Of a DNA stretch of 64,000 bases, positions 32,884-41,752 are shown piece after piece (the first letter of the stretch is position 1; each line of letters begins with the position of its first letter). The DNA is from Pseudobdellovibrionaceae bacterium (GTDB lineage: Bacteria; Bdellovibrionota; Bdellovibrionia; Bdellovibrionales; UBA1609). The DNA is taken from NCBI GenBank assembly GCA_023898385.1, contig CP060220.1:372001-436000 (forward strand), in the 5' to 3' direction. The position numbers were made by a program, and so were the translations under genes. Under the pieces are notes generated by a model, which was not told the origin of the DNA, made no database searches, and was given only the letters and a program-made list of their open reading frames with translations.

Positions 32884-35626
32884 AAATCAGATTCCTTCCA
32901 AGGAGCTGGGCATGAACCACATATTGACCTTTTGGGTGAACTCGCCACCTGTCGGTATCCATGCGCTCAAGAATGAGACCATCTTCACCAAATTTAAGGG
33001 CCTGTTTGAGCTGGCTTATTGGCATATTGCAGACGAGAGAGAGCTCTTCAAAAGATAAGTTTTCATGCTTCACAATGGCGGCATACACCATCAGTGTGTC
33101 ATCGGGTAAGTCAGATAACATTCGCGGGCTGGTGAATTCAGGCACTGAAATATGAATAGCCTCATCATGGGACAGGTGGGCCGCTGAGAGCCAGAGCTCT
33201 TGCGCCGTTCTTGGATTTCCACGAGATTGCCCCCAAAGCAATCTAAAAAACTGCACCTCAAGCCCTGAGGCGGCTTCAAGAATATCACCTTTGTGTACCG
33301 CGCTAATGACTGGATCAAACTTGAGTCGATAGGGTGTTTTGCGGTGACGTTTAAGTATCAGGTCATGAATTTCAGAATCCGTCCAAGAGTAAAGCTCAAT
33401 ATTGCGTCCCTGAAAATGCTGAGGTCCAAAAAGACCATTGAGATGAGCTAAGGCTTTTTCATTTATTCCCAGGCACCAAAAAACGTTTTCCAGTTGCAGG
33501 CTCATTAAGTGAATAAGCATTCGATAAGCTGACAACCCTTCAGTGAAATTAAGGTAAGCATTATGTATATCATCCACTATCACCAAAGTTTTTTCGGCAT
33601 TTTTGTCAAACTCTTCGAGGTCTTGGGGTGAATTGATGGTGGTACCTAGTCCATTTGAAAGTTGTTTAAGTAGTTCTAGAGGGTCTGTTATTTTATTCTT
33701 TAAGTGAATGTTGCGAACTTTGATTTTTTGCGAATAAATCTGCGAAATCGAACTGAGCAGGGTGGATTTGCCAATCCCATAGTTTCCGTAAACCAACAAT
33801 AGATCATCGTTAATGCGTTCATTGATCCATCCATCAATGGTATCCATGCAGCTATGTAGAGGCGATCGACTTAGACGCACGCGAATGTCGTCCGACACAG
33901 ATTCAGAAGATCGGAAACACTCTCGGTACTCGGGGGGAAGCTCAAGGCTGCCTTTATGCTCTAGGTCTTCAGAGGCCTCTTCAAGGCGGCGCTTAAATAG
34001 TTCTGATGTTAAACGCTTTCCGGCCTCAAAGTTGGATATCCACTGCATAAACCAGGTGAGCAATAAATATATAATGTTGCCAAATAGAATCACTGGAAAA
34101 ACGAGATAGCCGAGAGCCTTTGGCGTTTTTTGGATGTTTGCAAATGCCGTCGCGGGCAGCCAATTTTTTGAAAGAGCACCTAACTCCTCTCGCCATTTTT
34201 GCGCTTCTATGGCGATTATGCCTAAATTTAAAATAAAAATAACATCAAACACCACGTAGTAAATTAAGGCCCGTCTAACAGCGTCCTCAGTGGCGTGCAA
34301 AAACGCCCATTCGGCGAAAAAAAGTACACTGAGAGTTTTCGCCGTCTGTTGAACCTGATTCTGCATGTTTCTTATTTTATCTAAATTTTTCGACAGCAAT
34401 ATTTTTGCAAGTAGAGAGCTTAGTAAAAGCAAAAACATTTTATATAAAATGTAAATGTTGGCGTAGGGCAGGATCAGCGAGACGGGGCCTATCAGGGTCT
34501 GAGATAAAAGGGATTGAATAGAAAGCACTGTCAGGTAGGCAAAGACCCAAGGCAAGTAGGGGTTTATTCGTCCGATCCAAACAGCGATTTGAGTTCTGCG
34601 CCTGAAATCCAACTGAGAATTGGTAAAAATATTTCGCCGTAATTTTTCTAAATTAACAGAGAGTTTTTTAAAGGCCTGAAACAGGGCAAAGGGAACAAAA
34701 AAGACCACAAGAATAAAAAACACCTGTTTGGCGATCCCCATCCAACCACGCAGTCCTTCTCGGCTGAGGGCCTTCAAGTCAAAAAACTTTTCTACCACTG
34801 TGGCTACAAAGCGAAGGGGAACCACTTTTACTTCTCGAATAAAATCATCGGCCTGATCGATGCTTAGATCCCACACGGAGTATTCGCCTCGAGAAATAAG
34901 CCGACTCATGGTGGCGGCCCGAATACGTCCGGCACTGAGGAGCAGTCGTGACTGCACATCTTTTCGGGTACGAATTAAGAGAGCTGTATCGTTTTCTAGT
35001 GTGGCTCTCTCCGCTTGGGCATGTTTATAGGCTTCGTTGATTTCTGCTTTAAGGGCGTCGTACTTGTCAGACGTTACACCCAATTCTTCAGGATGCGGAG
35101 GTGGTGAATCTATAGATACAGTTTCTTCGGCAAATAGACTTTCCATAGATCTATTAGCGGCATCTCGCCAAATTAAGGTGGCTTGATTGAGATCGTCACG
35201 ATGGATAGACGACGGGTGGTCCAATTTTTTTTCAATTGTTTTTAATATTTCTGTTTGTTCTCGTATAAATTGAATTTCTGAATTGAGCTGGTTGTTTTTC
35301 TCAATTCGAGTGGCTGATAGAGTCACCAAATACTCTTGCAAAAGCTTCAGGTAGTTGGCGAGGGTTTTTTCAGTTTCTGAATCTGCCGACTGCACCCTTT
35401 TTTCCGCTGTATCGGCCAACTTTTCAGCTGTTTCTTTGTCTTTTTCCGCTTGTTTTTTTTCTAACTCTATCTGGTCAAGAACCTGTTCTTGTTTGATGGT
35501 TTGCACCTGCAACCCATTGTTGCTCTCAGGTGTTTGCGCAACAACGGGGGTGAGCCAAAAGGCGCACAAAAGAGTGATAAAAAGCGCAAAAAGAGTAGAC
35601 CTCGACTGTCTCAAGCTGACCTCCAA
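32876..35626 (-). CDS. Coiled-coil, multi-helix membrane protein with cytoplasmic P-loop ATPase
   Basis: A 916-residue protein with an unusual layout: signal peptide (1-30), periplasmic region rich in Glu/Lys/Gln and predicted coiled coil (45-240), several membrane helices (about 300-318, 357-375, 383-411, 432-445, 452-473, 508-530), then a cytoplasmic ATPase. Walker A is GNYGIGKST (G614-T622), Walker B is LVIVDDIHN with D685/D686, and a GNPR motif lies at 803-806, as in STAND/Cdc6-like ATPases; a winged-helix-like end follows (845-905). The first two-thirds recall the periplasmic and membrane parts of MscK/KefA channels, but the MscS core is a separate, overlapping gene. The architecture suggests an ATPase-controlled channel. 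I know of no named family with this combination. Confidence 0.8.
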   Translation of the reverse strand: MEVSLRQSRSTLFALFITLLCAFWLTPVVAQTPESNNGLQVQTIKQEQVLDQIELEKKQAEKDKETAEKLADTAEKRVQSADSETEKTLANYLKLLQEYLVTLSATRIEKNNQLNSEIQFIREQTEILKTIEKKLDHPSSIHRDDLNQATLIWRDAANRSMESLFAEETVSIDSPPPHPEELGVTSDKYDALKAEINEAYKHAQAERATLENDTALLIRTRKDVQSRLLLSAGRIRAATMSRLISRGEYSVWDLSIDQADDFIREVKVVPLRFVATVVEKFFDLKALSREGLRGWMGIAKQVFFILVVFFVPFALFQAFKKLSVNLEKLRRNIFTNSQLDFRRRTQIAVWIGRINPYLPWVFAYLTVLSIQSLLSQTLIGPVSLILPYANIYILYKMFLLLLSSLLAKILLSKNLDKIRNMQNQVQQTAKTLSVLFFAEWAFLHATEDAVRRALIYYVVFDVIFILNLGIIAIEAQKWREELGALSKNWLPATAFANIQKTPKALGYLVFPVILFGNIIYLLLTWFMQWISNFEAGKRLTSELFKRRLEEASEDLEHKGSLELPPEYRECFRSSESVSDDIRVRLSRSPLHSCMDTIDGWINERINDDLLLVYGNYGIGKSTLLSSISQIYSQKIKVRNIHLKNKITDPLELLKQLSNGLGTTINSPQDLEEFDKNAEKTLVIVDDIHNAYLNFTEGLSAYRMLIHLMSLQLENVFWCLGINEKALAHLNGLFGPQHFQGRNIELYSWTDSEIHDLILKRHRKTPYRLKFDPVISAVHKGDILEAASGLEVQFFRLLWGQSRGNPRTAQELWLSAAHLSHDEAIHISVPEFTSPRMLSDLPDDTLMVYAAIVKHENLSFEELSLVCNMPISQLKQALKFGEDGLILERMDTDRWRVHPKGQYVVHAQLLGRNLIYG

Positions 35627-36046
35627 GTGAGATCTAGCCTATCACTAAGTTTTTTAAATGGCCAATGGTCTACCAAACACCACAGGTAATTGATCGGTCG
35701 GCTGGCCAGATTGTTATTCGGCCAAATTGGCACACCTGCCATGCCCAATAGTGGGTTTTCTGTGGGCCAGCCTTGGCGGTCGGCGAGTTCTTGTGGAAAA
35801 ATATTTTCTTCTTCTTCGATGGCTTGGCTTTTTGAATAGAAATATGCCGCCAGGTACCGGCAGAGAAGTGAAGGGCGTGGGCCAGTTCTTGATACTCGTT
35901 TTCAGTAGCTGCCAGTGGGATTCATGCCTCTGCTGAGGCAAAACCCACATGTTGCAAATGGGAATTAACGGCAACAACTGATGACCGTGGGCCATCGCAT
36001 TGGTTGTCTTTCAAAAGTGCCAACTCATAGTGCGCCGCGCCAGATA
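35627..36046. other. Intergenic region, 420 bp, no supported gene
   Basis: It lies between the ATPase gene and the tetR-type gene, both on the minus strand. Open frames on both strands (up to 93 codons) have no ribosome site and no recognisable protein. A few Gly/Pro-rich stretches could be the remains of a decayed gene. Confidence 0.35.
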
Positions 36047-36667
36047 CTATAAATATTGGCTCACCAATTTTTGGGCTTGTTCGTAGATGTCCTCGCGAGA
36101 CAGCTGGCTGTCATCAATGGCAATGAAATAATCCACTATTCCCATAACCGCGATGGTCGATAGGTAAATGGCCTGTCGACGTTGCGGGTGATCTTCGGCA
36201 ATAGAATGGGTCGCGCAGTAATCGTCAATCATATCCGTGGCTCGATTTCTTGCTTCCGCCACATAGGGTTCGCAGTCCAAAGAATAAAGATGTTTGGACA
36301 TAAATTTATAAATGGTTCGACGGTCGAGGTGGTAGTCTACGGCAAAGCGCACGAGTATTTCAATCGTGCGACTTAGACTCTCTGGCTTTTCGGTTTTCAA
36401 AACCATTTTAAGTTTTTCAATACTGTCTTTGGAGTGCCACCGAATCAATGCCGCAATGATAGATTGTTTGTTCGGGAAGTACTGATAAAGCGATCCCACA
36501 CTGATGCCAGCCTTTCCGGCGATACTTGAGGTGGTTAGTTTGGGTTCTGGTGAACTTTTTAAAATACGAATGGTGGCTTCAAGGATGCTGTCGACCATGA
36601 CTATGGACCGTCTTTGCTGCGGCAATTTTCTTTGTGAAATTGGGGTCTTAACTTCGTTCCTCGGCAT
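36047..36667 (-). CDS. TetR-family transcriptional regulator
   Basis: A 206-residue regulator. The N-terminal DNA-binding domain has the TetR helix-turn-helix: LTTSSIAGKAGISVGSLYQYF followed by NKQSIIAAL. The helical C-terminal domain (about 75-206) would bind an unknown ligand and mediate dimerisation. The first 20 residues are basic. It is divergent from the haem-oxygenase-like gene at 36859 and probably represses it and itself from the 191-bp gap. Confidence 0.92.
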   Translation of the reverse strand: MPRNEVKTPISQRKLPQQRRSIVMVDSILEATIRILKSSPEPKLTTSSIAGKAGISVGSLYQYFPNKQSIIAALIRWHSKDSIEKLKMVLKTEKPESLSRTIEILVRFAVDYHLDRRTIYKFMSKHLYSLDCEPYVAEARNRATDMIDDYCATHSIAEDHPQRRQAIYLSTIAVMGIVDYFIAIDDSQLSREDIYEQAQKLVSQYL

Positions 36668-36720
36668 TTGGCCAGTTCCTTTTTGAAAGCGAATTTTTTA
36701 GCCTCTTCGCTTCTGTTAAC

Positions 36721-36732
36721 CTGTAGTTACAG
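36721..36732. promoter_or_regulatory. Possible TetR operator
   Basis: CTGTAGTTACAG is a palindrome (5-bp arms around GT) located between the divergent tetR-type and haem-oxygenase-like genes. The size is short for a TetR site, so this is a weak candidate. Confidence 0.25.
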
Positions 36733-36858
36733 CAATTAGCACAACGATAACGCAATAGCCACGGGCATTGCACGAATTGAAAAAAAATAAGTAGAGACTT
36801 AATCCCTTGGCGGCATGCGAAGGCAAGGGGAAGGGTCTGTCTTTATGGGGGACAAGAT

Positions 36859-37716
36859 ATGTTTGGCTTAGAAAAATATGTGCGCCAGTTCATCATAAAT
36901 AGAAAACTACGGCCCACGCGGCAGGCGCTGCAAAATAGTCTTAATCTTGTTTTTGAAATCAAGGGTCCCGTGCTCGATTACCACAATGAGATGCAGGTGA
37001 AGCGAGAAGAGTTACGCCATCTGTTTGATTCACTTGTGGGTCGGCTGAGTCACCAAGGGGAGCGGCGGGAAGAACTCATTTATTTGTCGCTTATTTATTT
37101 TTCGTCTATCGGTAGGTTTATGGTTAAAAAAGCCCCCGAGTGGTTAGAGAGTTGGGGGGAGGGCTTCAAAGCCATCGGTTTTCAAGAAATTTCCAAGAGT
37201 TACATCGAGCACGCCAAAGAAGAAGTGGGACATGACAAGTGGCATGAGCGAGATGTGAAAGCTCTTGTTCAAATGTACAACGAAAAATTTAACAAAAACC
37301 TGCAAGTGCAGGAAGTGCTTGCCGCTGGAAATCGGCCGTGCATTGAAGCCTACACGCGCTTGAGTGAGGTCACAACTGGGGGAGAGCTTTGTTATCTGTC
37401 TTTGGCTGAGCTTTACGAAACCGAAGTTATGGCCCTCGATCTGGCCCCCGCATTTATTAGCTATTGCGTAAAGGAAGTGGGCTTTGAGGTTTTAAAGGGA
37501 TTAAAGTTTCTAAACGGCCATGTGGTGGCCGATGTGGAGCACATTAAAGAAAATATCGTTCAAATGGATCACTACCTAAAGACCAATCCTGATAAAGTAG
37601 CGCAACTTAAATCTGTGGGTGAAGAGACAATTGATGTTTACGCCGACTACTTCAGCGATATTTTAAATCTAGCCGAGGCTTCTCTAAATGGGAAAGCGGA
37701 GAGGCGCGTGGGGTAG
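36859..37716 (+). CDS. Haem-oxygenase-like (possibly diiron) protein
   Basis: A 285-residue helical soluble protein. Features that fit the haem-oxygenase-like fold (TenA/PqqC/CADD type) are SYIEHAKEEVGHDKWHERD at about residues 113-131, with Glu and His at ligand-like spacing, a later ELYETEVMALD, and VVADVEHIKENIV near the C-terminus with another Glu/His pair. Such proteins are oxidases or oxygenases on varied substrates. The substrate here is unknown. GGGGG lies upstream of the ATG with a 10-base gap. It is divergent from the TetR-type gene, which suggests substrate-induced expression. Confidence 0.62.
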   Translation: MFGLEKYVRQFIINRKLRPTRQALQNSLNLVFEIKGPVLDYHNEMQVKREELRHLFDSLVGRLSHQGERREELIYLSLIYFSSIGRFMVKKAPEWLESWGEGFKAIGFQEISKSYIEHAKEEVGHDKWHERDVKALVQMYNEKFNKNLQVQEVLAAGNRPCIEAYTRLSEVTTGGELCYLSLAELYETEVMALDLAPAFISYCVKEVGFEVLKGLKFLNGHVVADVEHIKENIVQMDHYLKTNPDKVAQLKSVGEETIDVYADYFSDILNLAEASLNGKAERRVG

Positions 37717-37863
37717 CCACACTCTATATCAGATGGACGGATGATTTGCGGACGGGATACGGTTGCAGTTGTGGGTGAGAGAGACTAGGTTTAGCAAATA
37801 CTCGCTCGTCGTTCCTTCAGAGTCGTGCTCAATTTTTAATGGCAAGCGCGATTTAAACGACAT

Positions 37864-40659
37864 CTACTTGAAGATCTCATACCAACTCACCGTTTTGTCG
37901 GTATTTGAAGTCTCGACCAAATCCAGCTTTCCATCGCCATTCATGTCGTGCAGAGTAAAATAGTTGTATTCAGCACTTCTCATTACATATTTTTCTGTAA
38001 AATTTTGGCTGGCATCATTCCAGTAGATCAATACATTCGTATTCGTGGTGGAGAGAACATCTTTGTAGCCATCACCATCAATGTCAGCCACCATCACGTG
38101 TCCGGCGCGATCGGTAAAGGGAGCCACCGTGTGCCTAGTAAAGCTTTCGCTGCCGTTGTTTTCGTGCCATTCGATGACGTCTTCGTTGCTGTCGCCACCG
38201 ATAATGTCGATGTCCCCGTCATTATCAAGATCCGCCGCGGTGACATTGATTATGCCTACGCTGGGGTCATTGTAGAGGATAGTTTCCGAGAAATTCTGGC
38301 TCCCATCATTTGAAAACCAACTTAATGTGGCATTCCATCCCACGTTTAAGAAGTCTAAGTCACCATCTTCATCAAGATCCACGACTTCCACGTCATAGAC
38401 GGCCGTTTCGGCTTGGCTATAAAGGTTCGAAAATGTCATGTTACCATTATTCTGAAAGTAGCGAATCTGATCATTGGCGCTGTCACCGAGGACAAGATCC
38501 CAGTGGCTGTCGCCGTTGACTTTGGCAACGTTAATGTCGCCGACGAAGGTGGTGATCAAATGATTCGAGAACGTCAATCCGCCTGTGTTTTCTAGCCATC
38601 GTGTACCATCCGGTCCACCTGATACGATAATGTCCATATCTAAATCATTATCAAAGTCCCAGGCAATGACCCCTCCGGCGCGACCGGCATTGGGTATGGG
38701 TTGCAGTATATATCCCATTGCCCCTTCGTTGACTAAGATGTAGATGGCGTTAGAAAAGAGACTGTTTTCAGTGACCACAATGTCAAGATCCAAATCACCG
38801 TCGAGGTCTGCAACTGCTGTTTCGTTCAAGTCCTGCAAAAGGATCAAGTTGCCACGGGTTTCGGTGAATGTCTCAGAACCATCATTGTTTTGCACTGTAA
38901 AACCGTAGAGTCCAGAGTAGTGCAGGTCAAAATCACCATCGTCATCCAGATCGGCCACGTCCACCCATTGCCCAGAAAAATTAACAGTATTGGTCAGCGA
39001 TTGCGTAGAATAAACACCGGATCCCGTGTTCTTATACCACTTGGTCATGTCATTTAAGAAAATATCTTTGTGTCCATCTTCATCAATATCCGCAATGAGC
39101 ATCTGCATGAGGGTTTCGGTGCCAGAGGTTTCCACGGCGTGGGGCGTGAAGCTCTCGCTGCCATTGTTTTCGTGCCAATGGATCGAATTGTTTCCGGATT
39201 GAGTGCTGCCGGTGACAATATCGAGTGCTCCATCATTGTTGATGTCGGTCACTTCGATCAAATAGTAGGAGCCTGTGGACGTCACATCAAATAGTTTGGC
39301 GTAAGGCCACGATCGGGCGGCGTCACCCTTTAGCCAGTAAACTTCGGTATTTGTAAATCCCACAATATCAGGGTAGCCGTCCTCGTCGAGATCTGAGACG
39401 GCAAACGTTTTTGTACCAGGCAGCGATGTTGGAATTGAAGTGGCCACAAAGATATTTTGACCTTTGTTTTCAACAACACTCAATCGATCAACTATGGATT
39501 CAATGACTATGAAATCGTAATCAGTGTCGGCATCGATATCAGCTGCTTTTAGTTTGTTGATCGTATTGGCGAATGTGTGTACGGAGAGGTCTGAGAATTT
39601 GTTATTGATATTTCGAAACATTTGAATGGATTTGCCGCCGTCGCTTGAAAGAATATAGGCCACATCAGAGTCGCCATCGTTATCGAAGTCGATGATGTTT
39701 TGATCGCGAGTTGATTGCGATTGAGATATAGAGTGGTAACGGTAGCGAGTGTCGCCAAGATTTTCATACCAGCCCGTGTTATTGTACCCGCCACCGATGG
39801 CATCGAGGTCATTGTCTCCATCCATATCTACGTTTTTAAAGAACTGGGCATTCCACCATCCAACATAGATGGGGTGCTCTACAGAAGATCCTCCGAAAGG
39901 GGGTGTTTCTATAATTGATCCCGGGTTGCCGGCATTGTCGATGGCTCGAATTTGTACGATGTAATTGCGGGCCGGATCTAATGTGAGACCACTAATGGTT
40001 TCACCACTGGATATGGGCGCCCAGTCAGCGACGACGAGGCTGGACCCCTCACGAAGCACTCGGGCCTCATATCGAGCGACGCCATTTTCATCTTGCCCGG
40101 AGGCCTCGTCAAACACGATAGTCGGGATTTCAGACAGCGAAAAGCCGGTCTTTGTCAAAGTGGGAGGCGATACTTCAGGGGGAGGAATATTGTCATGAGT
40201 AATGGCCTCGCCTCGACAACCAGAAATAGTGCCATCAGCTAATTTGTAGCGAACAAACAGTTGGTTGGTGTCATTGAGATGATTGAGTTCATAGTTCAGA
40301 CCGCCAGAGTAGGGTTGCCACTGAGTGCTTGCATCACAGGCAACAAGTGACTCAGCAATAATCAATTCCGTCACATCGACAATGTCGAGGGTGATATTCA
40401 CCGAAGAGGCACTGGTGAAGCTAGCTCCGCCGTCAATGCTAAAGGCAAAGCTTGTGTCTTCAGAAAGTGAGGGCAGCGTATGCCGAATCTGACCTTTGAT
40501 AGAATTGTCGCCCAACTGACAGGCAGAAAGACCTAGGGCCATTAATAAAAAGGAGAGGGTAATCGTTGAATGAGGATTAAACAACTTAACGAACACCAGA
40601 ACCAAGCTCTTAGTTAAAGAAATGATTTTGTGGTAGGTATTCTTTCTCATAAAATTCAA
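37864..40659 (-). CDS. FG-GAP/VCBS-repeat surface lipoprotein
   Basis: A 931-residue lipoprotein with an unusually long signal region and lipobox LSAC, Cys47. The next residues, QLGDNSIKG, repeat the KLGDNAIKG of the GLUG lipoprotein. Residues of about 65-250 are beta-rich, with a fibronectin-like part (NYIVQIRAIDNAGNPGS). From about 270 to the end there are about 14 FG-GAP-like units, each with a calcium-loop motif such as DLDNDGDIDIIGG or DIDGDGYKDVLS, expected to form a beta-propeller. The TTG at 40657-40659 has AGGAG four bases upstream; an ATG nine bases later is the alternative. A sigma-28-like promoter lies just upstream. Probable surface binding protein. Confidence 0.87.
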   Translation of the reverse strand: MNFMRKNTYHKIISLTKSLVLVFVKLFNPHSTITLSFLLMALGLSACQLGDNSIKGQIRHTLPSLSEDTSFAFSIDGGASFTSASSVNITLDIVDVTELIIAESLVACDASTQWQPYSGGLNYELNHLNDTNQLFVRYKLADGTISGCRGEAITHDNIPPPEVSPPTLTKTGFSLSEIPTIVFDEASGQDENGVARYEARVLREGSSLVVADWAPISSGETISGLTLDPARNYIVQIRAIDNAGNPGSIIETPPFGGSSVEHPIYVGWWNAQFFKNVDMDGDNDLDAIGGGYNNTGWYENLGDTRYRYHSISQSQSTRDQNIIDFDNDGDSDVAYILSSDGGKSIQMFRNINNKFSDLSVHTFANTINKLKAADIDADTDYDFIVIESIVDRLSVVENKGQNIFVATSIPTSLPGTKTFAVSDLDEDGYPDIVGFTNTEVYWLKGDAARSWPYAKLFDVTSTGSYYLIEVTDINNDGALDIVTGSTQSGNNSIHWHENNGSESFTPHAVETSGTETLMQMLIADIDEDGHKDIFLNDMTKWYKNTGSGVYSTQSLTNTVNFSGQWVDVADLDDDGDFDLHYSGLYGFTVQNNDGSETFTETRGNLILLQDLNETAVADLDGDLDLDIVVTENSLFSNAIYILVNEGAMGYILQPIPNAGRAGGVIAWDFDNDLDMDIIVSGGPDGTRWLENTGGLTFSNHLITTFVGDINVAKVNGDSHWDLVLGDSANDQIRYFQNNGNMTFSNLYSQAETAVYDVEVVDLDEDGDLDFLNVGWNATLSWFSNDGSQNFSETILYNDPSVGIINVTAADLDNDGDIDIIGGDSNEDVIEWHENNGSESFTRHTVAPFTDRAGHVMVADIDGDGYKDVLSTTNTNVLIYWNDASQNFTEKYVMRSAEYNYFTLHDMNGDGKLDLVETSNTDKTVSWYEIFK

Positions 40660-40688
40660 TGGACTCCTGCCAACGTGGCCATAAATAC

Positions 40689-40715
40689 CTATCGGCAGAA
40701 ATCAGAAAATCTTGA
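40689..40715 (-). promoter_or_regulatory. Sigma-28-like promoter of the FG-GAP lipoprotein gene
   Basis: On the minus strand: TCAA, fifteen bases, GCCGATAG. Same -35, same spacing and nearly the same -10 as the promoter at 22598. The gene start lies 30 bp downstream of the -10 box. Confidence 0.62.
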
Positions 40716-41752
40716 GTCTTTTGTCGGGGAAAAGTACGGGGTTTGAGAATAAATGTCGCTTCTTCAAGATAGTGAACTTCAAATCCATAAGGAACGCATC
40801 ATGACCAGACGAAATGACAGAATGCAGGAAGATAACTCAAGTAAATGGGTCAATATGTCAATATGTCGGTGGAAATTTGTTCGGGGAAATGTATCTCAAA
40901 AAGATACAGGTTGAAGGTGATTTTGTATCATTGTGAGGCGTGGGCTTTCAATCGACTTATTTTGAGACGACAACGAATTGTAATAACAAATTACTGGGAA
41001 ACACGACTAAGATGTGCTGTGAAAATCGTCATTTTTCCAACGCCATGTGTGTCACCCAAACCATTTTTGCAACATATCGAATAGGTTGGGTAATGGGTCA
41101 TTACGTTTTAGCCTTCTGGAGCCTTGGCGCTTGAAATGGGAATGTGGTATCGCCTTCGCTGAACAGTTCTAATTTGAGTTCGTTGCTGAGTCAAAGTCGA
41201 CAGCCCCATTCTGCCCGGGCAAAAAATGGTGAGGGCAATATTTTGTGTATTTATTTAAGGCGATTCCGATTGAGCAATGGAAAAACTCATTTAAGAAAAC
41301 GCCACGTGAATATCCAAACGAGAGGTCCTGCTAGCCATGAGGGCCGGCGATGCAAACTGATAAATGCCAGAAAAACCCAAAGGCTTGGGCCAATGGACGA
41401 CTTTATTCAAATTCAGTTTGCTTTAATATAGGAGAATCCTCCAACCGAACCCGCCGAATTTCATTGGCCTGGGGACTTTTTAATCTGTGGCAGCCTGGCG
41501 TCAAGACGAAAACATTTTTTAAAAACATTTGACAGCTTTTCCGACCACTCTAATAGCCTCGCCACAAAGCTTAATTAGCTCAATGCTCAAAAAAAGATCA
41601 CAATCACAAAAGCACACCTCGAGTCGGCCATTTCGTGACTCTGACAGGGGCTCTCTGTAGTGATCGCCACCCTTCGAAAACATCACTGCAAATAAAGGGT
41701 GTATAAAGATATTCAATAACACAAATCGGTTACTTTTACAGAAGGGGTGATC
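40716..41752. other. Gene-poor region, about 1 kb
   Basis: I see no supportable gene here. Frames up to 95 codons on the plus strand and 67 on the minus strand lack ribosome sites and recognisable products. It contains one diverged copy of the 107-bp repeat unit (41171-41227). GAAGGGGTGATC before 41753 is the ribosome site of the HNH gene. Confidence 0.4.
41171..41227 (+). repeat. Diverged copy of the HNH-associated 107-bp repeat
   Basis: This stretch aligns with the second half of the tandem units downstream of the HNH gene: TTTGAGTTCGTTGCTGAG against TTTGAGTTTGCTGTTGAG, then TCGACAGCCCC against TCGATATCCCC, then CTGCCCGGGC. It lies about 525 bp upstream of the HNH start, so the gene has related repeats on both sides. 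Confidence 0.6.

Noticed and set aside
35714..35995. 93-codon minus-strand frame between the ATPase and tetR-type genes
   Set aside because: Low-complexity composition, no ribosome site, overlapping frames on both strands.
41519..41722. 67-codon minus-strand frame upstream of the HNH gene
   Set aside because: No ribosome site or family; probably chance, though the end has an amphipathic helix pattern.
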